64,000 nt of DNA, from positions 248,001 through 312,000 of the forward strand of contig JAMXSV010000004.1 in assembly GCA_027559495.1 (NCBI GenBank), written 5' to 3'. The DNA is from Aurifilum marmelostoma (Eukaryota; Ascomycota; Sordariomycetes; Diaporthales; Cryphonectriaceae). This document shows, in pieces, positions 34,896 through 46,559 of the stretch (positions within the stretch are counted from its first letter, which is position 1; each line of letters opens with the position of its first letter). Both the position numbers and the translations under genes were made by a program. The notes beneath the pieces were generated by a model. The model had not been told where the DNA came from, ran no database searches, and saw only the letters and a list, made by a program, of their open reading frames with translations.

Positions 34896-37534
34896 TCACA
34901 ATAGCGTCAGGCACTCGTTCGCGATGATCCTGATACGATCCTCCGGGTTCCTTTCTGCCCTGATGGCGCGGCGTACGTAGCTCTCTGCCTCAAAGCTCTT
35001 CATGACGTCTCCGATCCCCGCAGCTGCCAGCGTTCCGAGCGCAGCGAGAGCGCGGTAGTTGACCTCGGCGTCGTTCTGTCCGTCAAGGACTTTGCACATC
35101 ACCTCTGCCATGCGGCCGAATACGTCAGGCGTGACCTTGACATTGCCAGCGATCGTAACCTTCTTCCTGGATACCATGTAGCCCAGGACGGCGTAGTTCA
35201 GCGCTGCGGTGGTGACGGCTATCATGACATTTCTATTGTCATAGAATTCGGTAGGCTCCTGGAAGGAGGTGTTGTTGAGACCGACCAGGCTCTGCATGCG
35301 GTCAACAACGATCGCAGCCTCTGCGCAGGCAGCTGTTCGGCCGGCGTCTGTCGTGAAGAGGTTGGCAATGATGCGGAATGCCATCATGGCACACATTTTG
35401 TTGATGACACCTCCGGAAACGGGACGGAATGCCGAGTCCAAGGTGTCCTTGATGACGGTCTTGCCGGTCACCGCAGGGATGCTTTCCACCGAAGATGACA
35501 TGACAAGGAAGCGGAGAAGATCCAGCCCTGGCACTTGGTCTGCGTCGGACCACTTATTGACCAGCTTGAACACGAAGGTGATTTCATGTTCGGAGGCTTG
35601 CCAGTCAATCAAGGCTGATGGGGCGCCCACGGCTGGCAAAGATGCTGGCAAGTTCCTGGTGGCTGCCTCAATGTTCTGCGCCAGCCGCTTCAAAATGTCT
35701 TCCTCTGTTGGGTTGAGAGCGAAATCCTTGCGCCCCGACGAGATCATGGTTGCGCTTATCGATGAGATCTTCTTGACAAGGGGTTCGAGTTTGACGGCCG
35801 TCAGCATCAGATAGCTCTCCTGAGGCAGGATTTTCGGGACAGGTGGCTGCTGGACACTGGTGCTGTCTCCTGGCTGGTATCGACCGGTTCCGAAATCACC
35901 AGGAGCCGGACCAGAGCCCTGGCCCAGAGTGGCACCCTTTGTGTTCTCGACAATGAAGGCCGTGACTGTGTCAAGATATGTCATTGGAAGCTCGTTGTCT
36001 CCAAGGAACCTGGTAGCAGCCTCGTATGGGTTCTCAGAGAGATTATACGGCAGCTTCAGGGTCGGTGCACCCTCCTGAATGTCGACATCAAAAACGTAGT
36101 CGTACAGCTGACCATTGTATTCCGTCTTCTTTCCGCTGCTTCCAACAGCATCAACCACGGTTCCAACACTGATCCATTGCTGTTGGGCTGTGGCATACGA
36201 GTTAGAACGAAGGAAATGAAAGAACGAAAGAGGGGGAAGAAGCCCGGGGGGGGGGAGGGTATGGGGTTCTTGAGATGTAGTTTACTTACACGCAGACCAC
36301 TGGTGCGCCGTGATAGATCCATTCTCCTCATGGATCATCTGCACCTGACCCTCCTTGGTGCCCGACTTGGTCTTGAGGAAGTCGGGACCAGGTAACTTCT
36401 CCTTGTTGAGCCCCTCCACCTGCTGTTGTGGAATGGCCGAGGCCTTGACGGATTCATCAAAAGCAGCCAAAGTCTCTGCATTCGCCACGTCTGCCTCGAT
36501 CCTCGTGAACACGCGGGCCACGCCGTCACTGGACCCCGCGACGATGTCACCCGTGTCTTTGCACACGGCCACAGCCCATACGGAAATGGCCGGCAGCGTA
36601 ATGGTCTGGACACATTCGAGGCCCCGCCAGATCCTGATAGTTCGGTCCTCGCCCGAGCTGACCAGCTCGCCGGTGGGAAGCGAGGCTAGACTGTAGACAA
36701 AGGACTCGTGACCGTGCAGCTCGCCCACAGACTGGCCATTGAGCTTCCACAAGCGTATCACGCCGTCGCTGTGTGCGCTAGCAATATCTGCGCCGCTCGC
36801 ATGGCCCTTGTCGACCTTGATGACGGCGCGCACGACACTTGTGGTGTAAATGGATGATTTGGGCGGTATGTAGCGCTCAGGGCTGGAGCGGATGTCATAG
36901 ATGTTGATCTTCTCATCAGCAGAGCCCGTCACCACGGTATCCTCGGTCAGGGCCAACACCCCCCACACACTTGCGTCGTGCCCAGTCAGGTACTTTTCAG
37001 GCTCCCATTTTCCCACGAACCAGACAATGGCCTGCTTGTCCCAGCTTCCCGAGACAATGTATGAGCTCTGAGGAGAGCTGTCGAGAGCGCAGACGTTGTG
37101 GTCATGACCAACCAGAAGACGCTCTGCACCGTTGGGTCCAGGTTCGGCGTTTGGCTGCTTGGCCTCGATGATGGTATCTTTGCCGCCAGATATGATCAGA
37201 CCATCTTTGTATGTGGCGTCGGGAGAGAGGTAGGCGACGGCATTGACGAAATCTTGGCCCTGGCTCACGATTGAGCCCTCGAAGGTAGGAGGTCGAGACT
37301 CGTTCCGTCGCCAGACTCGGACAGTGTGATCACGGGAGGCGGAGATAACTGTGTTTGGCGATGGAAAGACGACGTCACGGACCTAAATTTTCAGCAAGGA
37401 CAGGAGAGGAGAGGATGTCAGTCTAACAGGCCTGGAGGCTCTCACGATATCCAGAGAGGAGAGGAGGGGACTGAGAGGTGGAAGCTCACATCAGACCCGT
37501 GGCCCACCAGCTCAGCAGACAGCTTGAACTCCAT
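34896..37534 (-). CDS. DOA1: Doa1/Ufd3 (PLAA-type) ubiquitin-binding WD40-PFU-PUL protein
   Basis: This Cdc48/p97 cofactor binds ubiquitin and acts in protein degradation, vacuolar sorting and ubiquitin homeostasis. Three exons, 37534-37490, 37382-36290 and 36187-34896, give 809 aa. Introns are GTGAGC...TTTAG (107 nt) and GTAAGT...CACAG (102 nt). Residues of about 1-305 form the seven-bladed WD40 propeller (MEFKLSAELVGHGSDVRDV at the start, then repeats such as GSWDKQAIVW and SSGEDRTIRIWRG). The PFU domain spans about 370-480 (QQWISVGTVVDAVG, YDYVFDVDIQEG, PYNLSENPYEAATRFL, ELPMTYLDTV). The C-terminal PUL armadillo-like domain spans about 535-809 and ends IIANECLTLL, the Cdc48-binding end. 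The start ATG matches the usual N-terminus. The gene is divergent from the STRAP-like gene. Confidence 0.95.
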
Positions 37535-38575
37535 GGTGCAGCTTGATGGAGAATCACAGCTGTTGGCTGGGTGGAAAAGTGTAGAGAGGAGGGAAGTGAG
37601 ATTCTTTGTCTGATCCTTGCCTGGCACTGTCGCACTGCCCGTTGGATGGTGGCCAAGGGAGAGGGAGGTGACAGCCTGGGTTCAGAAGTAGAAATACCGA
37701 GCACTGTGGAGAATGTAGTAGCTCTGATGCAGGTGAATTCCAGACAAATCAGGCCTTGGATGATAGGAGTGGTAGCTCTGGCTCTTCCCCAGCTTGCCAG
37801 CTTCGAGTGACAGTATGAGAGAAAGGTCAATGGGCCCCTGCTGAGGTCATCGCGGGGCCCAGTAATACAGACTGGACCTGGACCCTCACTGCTGGATGAG
37901 GGGTTAGGGTCAACAGGGGGAAGGCGGGGGGGAGGGGCTTATCTTATCTGGGAAGGACTCCCCGCCGAGGCAAGGGATGGTCCAGGGACCCTCTTTCTGC
38001 CAAAAGATCTTGGGTCAACAACACCAGAGCTGTCACTTCCTTACCCGCAACAGCGTGCCTGCGTTGTACTTTTGTCAACAACAAACAATCCTTTTCTCCC
38101 CATTCTCCTCCCTGACAGGCTTGACCTTTTCTCATTCTTCTGTTTGTTTTTCGGGACACGACCATAATTATACACGAACACCTGTCCGTTTTCTGACGAA
38201 TGCCACGACTCACGACCAAGGAGAACTTCAACGCATAATCCTGCCAGTCCTTTTTGGCTCCTTTTTTCTTCTTCTTTCCCCTCTCCCTGTCGCAGCTTGT
38301 TTTCTTCTCTCGTCTGACGTTTTCTCTCACGTTCGTTGATCATTCCAAGTCACTTCGTCCCCGGAACACACATATACGTACGTGAGGCCTACTGCTCCTC
38401 GCCCGGGCCATTCGTCGTCTTCAATCATACACCGCATTTTGGTCCTCTTGCTGGACATCTCCTTCTCTCAAGAATACATCCAATTTCTGGAGCCTTCGAC
38501 TCCGCTGTTCACTCTAGAACGAAACGCCTTGTTGCTGCCATATCCAATTCCGCACTCTGCCCCAAACCATTCGAC
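37535..38575. promoter_or_regulatory. Divergent promoter region, DOA1 / STRAP-like gene
   Basis: About 1 kb separates the two start codons. It holds a telobox-like GGGTTAGGGT (37901-37910) and a pyrimidine-rich leader on the STRAP side (about 38060-38330). No gene lies within it. Confidence 0.5.
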
Positions 38576-39727
38576 ATGGCTTCTGACGGGAAGACCGATG
38601 GCGAGCCTCGCCAGTATCTGCCCCTGACCTGTCACGGTCACTCTCGACCCGTTCCCCACCTGAGCTTCTCCAGCTACGAGCGCGGCGGAGAGTACTTCAT
38701 GATCTCCGCCTGCAAAGGTATGTGACAGATACTCCCTCACAGGCTGGTCACGTTGGTCGGCAGAACCCTGACTCTTGTCCCCAAAATTCAGATGGCAATC
38801 CCATGCTGCGAGATGGTCGCAACGGCGACTGGATCGGTACCTTCATCGGCCACAAGGGTGCCACCTGGCAGGCCAAGCTCAGCCCCGACAACTGTACTGC
38901 CGCATCTGCCTCGGCCGACTTTTCCGTCAAGATCTGGGATGCCCACACTGGCGAGATGCGCCTTGTTCTCAAGCACGACCACGTTGCGCGCGCTGTTGCG
39001 TTCCCTGTCAGGAGCTCCGATATTGTCGCCACCGGAGGTCACGAGAAGATCCTACGCATCTGGGGCCTGAACAAGGCGGATTATCAAGCCCGCGAGGATG
39101 TCACGACTGAAGAAAATGGGGCCCTCCACGTCCCCCCCTTCTCTGGCTTTCCAGGTTGGCACACCCCACCCTGACACGATCAAGTCTATTGTCTGGTGCA
39201 ACGAAGGCACGATTGTCACTGCTGCTGGCAAGACGCTGCGCTGGCACAATGTGGACAAGCGTAGCTGCTTCAAGGAGCAGACTTTTGACTCTGAGATCAA
39301 GTCGTGTGAGATGGTTTTCCTCGCTCCCAAGTTTGCCGAGCCTACCGATCTGGGCGAGGGTCGCCCCATCCTGTGCGTTGCCGCTGGCAAGTCGGTCTAT
39401 TTCTTCTCGACCACCGAACAGCCCGAGGAGATCAAGAGCTTCACCCTCAAGCACGGCGTCGCCAGTGTCTCTCTCGATCTGAAGGGTAAGAAGTTTGTTG
39501 TCGGCGAGGAGCCTGGAACCTGGGCTCGCGTCTACGACTGGGATGGCCGCGAGATCGACGTCATGAAGGGCCACCATGGGCCCATCTGGTGCATTCAGTT
39601 CTCGCCCGACGGCAAGCTGTACGCGACCGGCTCGGAGGATGGGACGATCCGGATGTGGAAGAATTGTGACGAGGAATACGGACTGTGGCGCGACCGCAGT
39701 TCTGCAGTCTCGGAGCGTGTCGAGTAG
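38576..39727 (+). CDS. STRAP-like WD40 repeat protein (Unrip family), with a +1 frameshift
   Basis: This WD40 propeller resembles serine/threonine kinase receptor-associated protein (Unrip), known in animals as a TGF-beta signalling and SMN-complex partner. Its fungal role is not settled. Exon 1 (38576-38717) encodes LPLTCHGHSRPVPHLSFS. A 74-nt intron (GTATGT...TTCAG, 38718-38791) leads to DGNPMLRDGRNGDWIGTFIG, then HKGATWQAKLSPD and SVKIWDAHTGEM. The frame breaks at a C7 run (39132-39138). Dropping one C gives LHVPPSLAFQVGTPHPDTIK, then SIVWCNEGTIVTAAGKTLRW and on through WCIQFSPDGKLYATGSEDG to TAG at 39725-39727. The corrected protein is 358 aa, a normal family length. The original frame would stop at 39174 and lose half the propeller, so an extra C is the simplest reading. 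Confidence 0.9.
39132..39138 (+). other. Frameshift point in the STRAP-like gene (C7 run)
   Basis: Seven C here; six would keep the WD40 protein in one frame. Confidence 0.75.
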
Positions 39728-40207
39728 GACCATCGACCCCCTCTGGTGATTACGCACTCGGAGAACGACCAACCTCCACCTCCTCCGGCGCATGAGGCTG
39801 ATGGAGCTGTTCTTGTCCTCGCACGCTCTACAGCCCGGGTCAACCACGGTGATACCGCTCCTGGACCACTCACCGAGATCTCAGCCAACGTGGCCCGGAT
39901 TCCACAGATGACTCTTCCAGAAGAGGTCAAGGGCGGACTGACTGATGTTGACAAGCCCGAACCCGAGGACTCCCCGCCCCAGTGGAGGATGGCGCTGTCT
40001 CCTGTGGCCGAGGAGCCTCGCAGCCCAGTCAAATGTTTCCGTCGAGCTCCACGTCCTGAGGGGTACCTGACCCGCCGACGACCCAACCCTGCCATTCCCT
40101 CCACAGGCTCACCAACCAAGTACTCCAACAAGCCTGTCGACCCTGGCAGCCAGATGCTGCAGAATTTCCTTGACCGACTGGATCAGCAGGGTCTGTCTCA
40201 TGATTAA
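39728..40207 (+). other. Open frame of 160 codons in phase with, and directly after, the STRAP-like stop
   Basis: After the TAG at 39725-39727 the same frame stays open to a stop at 40205-40207. The first ATG inside is 39908 and would give 99 aa. The product is Pro/Glu-rich, with AVLVLARSTARVNHGDTAPG, EEPRSPVKCFRRAPRPEGYL and a C-terminal QMLQNFLDRLDQQG that could form a helix. I do not recognise it. It could be a C-terminal extension made by readthrough or alternative splicing, a separate small gene, or 3' UTR that is open by chance. Confidence 0.4.
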
Positions 40208-41095
40208 GAAATTTTGGGTTGTGTGGCCTGTCTCTCATCATTTGCACAATAGACTCTAGTCAGGCAGCTGGGATCATCATCATTGTTGTCATCACATCTC
40301 CTATAATACCTTGCAGGACGTTGTGCATATCAAATTTTAAGTCGGCGTGGCCTCGATACTATCATCTCAACTGGTGAGGAGACAAAGCGTGGAAGAGGAT
40401 AGGCCTAACCCAGACTTAGACAAAGATACTTAAACATAGCAAATAACAATGTTGACCATCTCACAATGCAGCCTTGTCATCTTTCAATTCGGTTTTCTTA
40501 TGTGCCTATAAATCTACTTGTTTGTTGTTATACTCGAGGGCTGTTTTCGGATCCAACTCATTTGATAATTAGATAAGGTTGGTTGCCTATGTGGCTTGGT
40601 GGGGTCCTTTGGGGGCGGCTTGCGGAGGCGGAGACGGGATTGCGCCAAGGGGGGGGGCCTGAAAGAGGACTCTTCAGGGCCTGCAACCCTGTGCATGCAG
40701 GCTGAGGAACCCCAGTGACATCGCGTCTAGCCTGCACCTGTGTGCCCACCATGCGCGTCTGTACTGCTCTTGAGACAGAGCACCTCTTATTGACCCAATC
40801 TCTCTCTCCCTCCCGCGCGCTCTCCCTCCCGCGCGCTCTCCCGCTTCTCTGCCTGTCCTCCTCAGTTGTCCTTGCACATGAAGAAAGCCGACCATTCCGC
40901 CTCTCCTGTCCCACTGGCACAAGATACAGGCAGCACAGATTATACCTTGTGCCCTTCCACCTAGCCAGTCTTGTATCCACCGACAAGTGATCCTCAACCC
41001 GCGAAATCTGCCCACGGGCCATCGAAGACCTGGGTTAACGACCGCAACTCGAACGCCAAGTTCTGCAGACGAGCACAAGGGAACGTGAGAAAGTC
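40208..41095. other. Intergenic / SPT8 leader
   Basis: No gene is supported. A tandem GC-rich repeat lies at 40801-40845 and a probable leader from about 40850. Confidence 0.55.
40801..40845 (+). repeat. Tandem CTCTCCCTCCCGCGCG repeat
   Basis: Two near-perfect copies of a 16-base CT/CG unit plus a partial third lie about 250 bases upstream of the SPT8 start. Confidence 0.75.
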
Positions 41096-42471
41096 ATGAC
41101 TGCGGGAGGCGCGGACGAGATGGAGGTCGATGGGGGTGGGGCGTCCAACGGGGAAGGTCAAGAGCAGAAGGTCCAGGGCGACGGGGCGCAGGACAAAGGC
41201 AAAGGAACAGAAGCAGACGATTCCACGACACGTGTCGACGCCGACCCTTCTTCCGGCCCCGATGGTAAGAATAAGAAGACCACGCCCACGAGTTCGTTAT
41301 ACCCGCGCGCCCGTCCAGAGGCCATCAAAGCGCGTCTCTACGACATCGTCCCTACCATGGCCGCGCCCCAGTCGACCTCCATCAACGCTATCGCCATCAC
41401 TCCCAACCTGCGGTACTGGATGACCGGCGGCAGCGACGGCTACGTGCGCAAATATGATGGACCGGGCACCATCAACGGGAAGCAACTGCTGACCGTGGCC
41501 CAGCGCCACCCTTTTGTCGACAGCGTGGTCAAGGCGGGCATCCTCATGAGTTACTGGGAGAACTTCGAGCCGCCGCCCCCGGAGAAGGGGAGGGGCGGTG
41601 ACGAGGACAAGACGCTGAGCCCAGTATACAGCCTCGCGGTGCACAGGGACGCCCTGTGGAGCCTGTCCGGGCTGGAGAGCGGGGGCATCAACATACACAG
41701 CGTGAGATACGACGAGGGCAAGGTCATACATGTGATCCCGCCCAAGAACAACAACCACCTGGGACACTCGAGCGCCGTCAGCGTGCTGCAGCTCACGCCC
41801 GAGGAGACGCACGTGCTGAGCGGCAGCTGGGACAAGAGGCTGTATGACTGGGATCTGAACACGGGCACCGTCGTGTCCAGCTTCGAGGGGAGCGGCGGCC
41901 AGGTCTCCGCCATCGAGCTGCGGCCCCAGTCCGGCGCGCCCATCCCTGCCGAGGCGGCCCAGGAGCCCTCGTGGGGGGACTCCCTCAGGGGCAGTAGCAG
42001 GAATAAAGGATTCTTCGATGACGGGATGAACGGCGCCGCCAATGGCTCAGGCTCAGCAAACGGAGCAGATGGGACTGGCGATGGAGAAGGGACTGTTGGG
42101 TCGGATCACGAATCCCTCTTCGGCAGCCCGGGCGGATCGTTGTTTGGGGATGGCCAGATAGGGCAAGGAGGTAGCAACGCTTTCGGTGGAGATGATGATA
42201 ACGAGTTTCAACAGGCCATGCTGGAGCCTCTAGAAGGAGGAGAGCAAGCCAATGCGGCGGCCGACACGAACATGACAGACGCGCCGCCACCCGCAGACGA
42301 CGCTGCGCCACCAGCAGCACGATCACAAGAAGAAGCAAACACCACGACTACCCTGACAACAGCAGCCGCAACAACAACAACGGAACAGACACAGCTAGGG
42401 CACCCACCCGCAGGCGGCACGAATGGGCGACCAAGCACAGCAGACAGCGCGCGGACGACACATTCAGCCTC

Positions 42472-42512
<41 letters not shown>

Positions 42513-43168
42513 CGCCACAGAGCACAAAGGGCCGCCGCCGCAGCAGCCAGATCAAACCATCGCCCAAGCCGACTTCTCCCACCCTTGTCTTCAATCCTCC
42601 GCCGCCCCTCCAGAACGACCCCAGCCAGACAGCCCAGAGCACGTTCATGGCCGCCTCCATAGACGGGGCCCTCCGCATCTGGGATCGACGCATGGTCACG
42701 CCGGTCGCACGTATCGGGACCAGGCCCGGTGTGCCGCCGTGGTGCATGGGCGCCTGCTGGTCGCCAGACGGGAATATGATTTACGCAGGCCGCCGCAACG
42801 GCACCGTCGAGGAATTCAGCATCCATCACGCCCGCGGTGGCTACCCAGGCTGGCAACCCGAGCGCTCTCTCAAGTTCCCCGCCGGGTCTGGCGCCGTCAG
42901 TGCCGTCCGCCACATGCCCAACGGCCGCCACCTCGTCTGCGCCTCCCATGACATCCTCCGCCTGTACGACCTCCGCGCACCGGCGACCGGCTCCAAGCAC
43001 GGCACCGTCCCATTTCTCATTATTCCCGGCCCGCCCAGGGCCGGTGTCATCAGCCAGCTGTACATAGACCCCTCGGCGAGGTTCATGATCACTGCTGCCG
43101 GCACCAGAGGGTGGGAGGGCAGCTCCACTGAAGTTCTGATCGGTTACGAGATCGGATGCACCAAATAG
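41096..43168 (+). CDS. SPT8: Spt8, WD40 subunit of the SAGA coactivator
   Basis: Spt8 links SAGA to TBP and controls TBP delivery at inducible promoters in the nucleus. The single-exon gene encodes 690 aa. An acidic N-terminus (EMEVDGGG) is followed by the Spt8 signature SLYPRARPEAIKARLYDIVP, then WD40 blades: SINAIAITPNLRYWMTGGSD, the lid-like YWENFEPPPPEK, VYSLAVHRDALW, SSAVSVLQLTPEETHVLSGS and WDKRLYDWDLNTG. A low-complexity insert at about residues 280-510, with a 13-residue poly-Q (about 461-473), separates these from the last blades: STFMAASIDGALRIWDRR, CWSPDGNMIYAGRRNGTVEE and GVISQLYIDPSARFMITAAG. Spt8 orthologues usually carry an acidic or low-complexity segment, so the insert is not alarming. 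The start is the first ATG. Confidence 0.95.
42476..42513 (+). repeat. CAG repeat coding poly-Q in SPT8
   Basis: About 13 CAG codons in frame inside the low-complexity insert between WD40 blades. Confidence 0.85.
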
Positions 43169-43929
43169 TAGAGAGAAAAATGACGGTCGGTTCTGTGCCT
43201 GTGCACATGTGTGAGTTCTCAGCTTTGATGTCTTCGTATTTGCGTCTGACTTTAGGAAGAGAGGAAGAGGTATCTGCGGCGCATGCATCGGTCAAAACGG
43301 ACCAGCCTCTCTTGTCCAGCGAGACCTGAAACCTGGGAAGATCCTGCGCCATTGGGAGAAAGATGAGATGACCAGGAAGCAACGAAAAATAAAAGTAGAC
43401 ACCAAACATAGGCAAGGCGTTCTGAACGAGGAGTCAGGAAGAGAAGGAGTGGATAAGGAGGAGGTTGACAAGGGCGTTTCTGGTCGGTTCATAGGGAATA
43501 CCCAATTTACTCAGGCTTCGTTAGTACCCGGTAGATGATTCTTTGACAGTCAATGGAAGCTTATGTCCTGCCTCAGTCATGCAGTGCTTGTCACCTCCTG
43601 CTCTGTTTTCTTCCAAGCTTTCACCGTCCCCGATATGCCGTCTCTTCTCCATATGCCGCCCTGCTTTTTGTATGCAGGACTTCATTACCACGAGGCACAG
43701 GAATCAGCATGCGAGAGGAAACTTGTTCAGAGAGTTCGTGACCCCAGAAGTCTTTAGAATAGGTAAATTAACTCATTCTTCAACTACTACTCTCTTTTTC
43801 AATCAGTAAGTCTGATGTTATAACACTGCCAGCGTGACAAATGTGGTAGAGTTCGTAGCAGGAGACATGAATGTGGGGTTGAGTCATCTGGCATCGATAG
43901 AGGGACTGACTATCACTTCCTAACCTTTC
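43169..43929. other. Intergenic between convergent genes
   Basis: This is the 3' flanks of SPT8 and of the Cys/His-rich gene. No gene is supported. Confidence 0.55.
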
Positions 43930-44909
43930 TCAGACAAATGAATAATCATCCAGTGATCCCTGTATGAAGAGCTGAGGGAACTCTTCTTCATCTCCCGTGC
44001 GCTCTACTTTGATGGCAACACCATCATACCCATAGTCTTGATCCTCAGCATGGTAGTCGACCTGCTCATAGTCCTCCTCCGGCTCCTCCTCCTGCTTCAC
44101 CTCCACATCAGCTATGTGCTCACCTCCCTTGTAGTCGTCACGGAAAGACTGCTCCTCGCCCCGGTAAAAGGGACATCCAGGGACGTGGTCTCCGAGCAGA
44201 CTCAGGCTACACGCGAATAGGGTTCCGTAGTAAGGTTTAAGCACGACACCGGTCTGGTCATTGTATGTGAACGGCCCCGGGTTGGAACCAAATGCGTTTC
44301 CGGGGGTAGGTTCAGGCATGAAACGGGTCAGGTTGTTGTCTGCGAACGAACCCGGGCTGGTCCCGACCGAGCTGCTGGGAAGTGGTGGCTGCAGCGGCCA
44401 CGGTGACGGCGACTGGGGGTACACGTATCCGCCGCTGGGCTCTTGGGCGGGCATGTCTGACAGTGAGGGCGAGGGTTGGGCGTCGGCATCGTTGTAGTTA
44501 TTGTAATGGTTGCTGTTTTCGATCCGCTCCAGGAGACCACTCAGCCAGGCCTGGGCGCCCTGTTGCGCATCGAAGACGGCTGCCATGGGGAGGTCGCAGC
44601 CCTGAGAGCAGTAGCAGGGTGAGCTGCACGTGTTGCCGCACGGGTGACCGCAGGGCAGGATCAGGTTGCAGTCATCCATGCACTGCATCTCCTCGTGGAG
44701 ATGGCTTCTGGGACAAGTTCACTGATCAGCGAATATATCCAAGTGGGGAGCAAAGCGATGGCTGCCGCCTGGAAAGGTCATGGTTCATGCACTCACGAGT
44801 GGTCGTTCCATTGCGGACACTGGTGGCCGCATGGCAGCACGAAGTCGCACCTGGGCACAGGTTCAAGGTGCCAGAATAGATAGGCATCTGGGCCTGCTTG
44901 GTGCTCCAT
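43930..44909 (-). CDS. Cys/His-rich (CGHxC, NF-X1-finger-like) acidic protein
   Basis: Two exons, 44909-44797 and 44707-43930, are joined by an 89-nt intron (GTGAGT...CCCAG) and give 296 aa. The N-terminal 75 residues hold two related blocks, CDFVLPCGHQC and CNLILPCGHPC, followed by CSSPCYCSQGC. The spacing resembles the zinc-binding repeats of NF-X1 or HECT/RING-like Cys-His modules, so a metal-binding role is likely. The remainder is low in complexity (Ser/Pro/Asn), then has a block VVLKPYYGTLFACSL with GCPFYRGEE, and an acidic Glu/Asp/Tyr-rich C-terminus ending FIQGSLDDYSFV. I do not recognise the full-length family. More upstream exons are possible. It could be the remaining part of a larger NF-X1-type protein or a small fungal-specific one. 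Confidence 0.65.
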
Positions 44910-46559
44910 AGCTCGTTTGCAAAGGGTTATTATTGCCCTTGGCTTAGCAGTGGGGGATTGTTGCAGAAGTCAGGTAGGTCTAGGGACGGAATAGAGTCGG
45001 ACGGGGGTCCAAGTATCGTGGAGACGGCTAGGAGCCAGACGTAAAGGCCTAGATATGAGGGTTACCTGATTGACCCAGTGCCTGGTTAGCTGCTACCACT
45101 GCTTGGGGGATAGTTGAGATCAGCTGGCAACCTTGTGGGGATATCTGAGTGGTGTGCACGTATGGACGTGCATGTTACTGAAGGAGATCAAGTTACTGGT
45201 CTCTTTGGGTTGTTGAAGGGGGGTATGGTGGGTAGATCTCTATGGTCGCGTTTGGCATATATTAAAATGTTGTAGGTGGAGAGAATGCCATGGAGGGAGA
45301 AGGGGAGCAACAGCGAGAAGGGCAACTTACTCTGGGAAAAAGCACATCTCGAAGCTGAGACCGTTGAAGGACAGATGAGCTGGATCTCAGGAAGAGGAGG
45401 GATGAGAAAAGAAAAGAGAGAAAAAAAAAAAAAAAACAATCAATGTCTAGAGAGGTCGAGTTCGATCAACAAAAGGAGGCAGATTTAGTCGGATTTGTCA
45501 GGTTGAGGTGAGTGGGAGGAGCCTGGAGGGCTGAAGCTCTGTCAAGGGAGGGGAAAAACTGAGGAGGGGCAGCAAAAGGGCGGAACGCGGAGTCCCCCGA
45601 AGAGACAGGACCGCAGGAGGCCTAATCAAGAAACTGCTTATTCTTGCAGTTTTATATTAATTGTCGGAAAAGGGCACTGGCTCCTTGCTGCCCAATGTCT
45701 TTGGGCCGCCCTCCTAGACCGTGTACGACGGTGCACTACGGCCTTGTGTGCCCCGAGTAGTCTCGTGGCAAGTTTGTGGCAAGTTTGCCATGGTCGTACG
45801 GCCACGAAAATGAACAAATAACATGACTCTGCTATCTAAGAAGGTTCTCTTATCGTCCAAAATATCATGGTTCCTTTTTTCCCTTGCCTAAACATCATCT
45901 TGTCGATTGTCCTGAGGCTCCTCGGCGTCGGCAGCCACAAGCAAGGACGCCTCGAACAGGTAATTATTTTGGTATGGATAGCATTTTTGATTGAAGGATA
46001 GGTCGTGGATGACGGTGCATAAACCCTTTATGTTCTCGTTGTACCATCAGGCTATGGCAGTGCTCATTACTTCTACTCAATTCAGTTCTTGCGCCGGACT
46101 CAAATGACGAATCACCATCGCTTTGGAAATGGGTAAACTATGGCTTTCAGGGTAAACAACCGTACCCAATGGCTTATCTTTATTTGGGTAAGCGTGGAGG
46201 GTATCATTATGCTACGTCGTCGTGGAAAAGAGGAAAGAAAACAAAGGGAGGAAAAGAAGGGGGCTGAGGGCTTTGTCAGTACCTGTTTCTTTGTGAGGGC
46301 CTATCTTTGCCTGTTGCCTTGTTGGGACGCTGGTATAGTAATTATAGACCAGGCAACCTTCAATCGCGAGCGACCCAATGACGATTGTCCTCTACACGTG
46401 GACGCCACATACCTACGTTTTCGCATCTACGCTCTCTTGGGTATATGATATCGAACGCCCGACAGTGTCTAACAACGAGACGCTTGCTTGTCTCGCAGCT
46501 GATACTCTTCTTTGTTACCAGTTCACGCTCCCAATCTCGTAGCATGCGAGACGCTCCTT
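44910..46559. other. Intergenic, 1.65 kb
   Basis: No gene is supported. A16 near 45421-45436 and an 11-base direct repeat (TGGCAAGTTTG twice, 45766-45787) are present. The DNA is AT-richer than the housekeeping block to the left. Confidence 0.5.
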
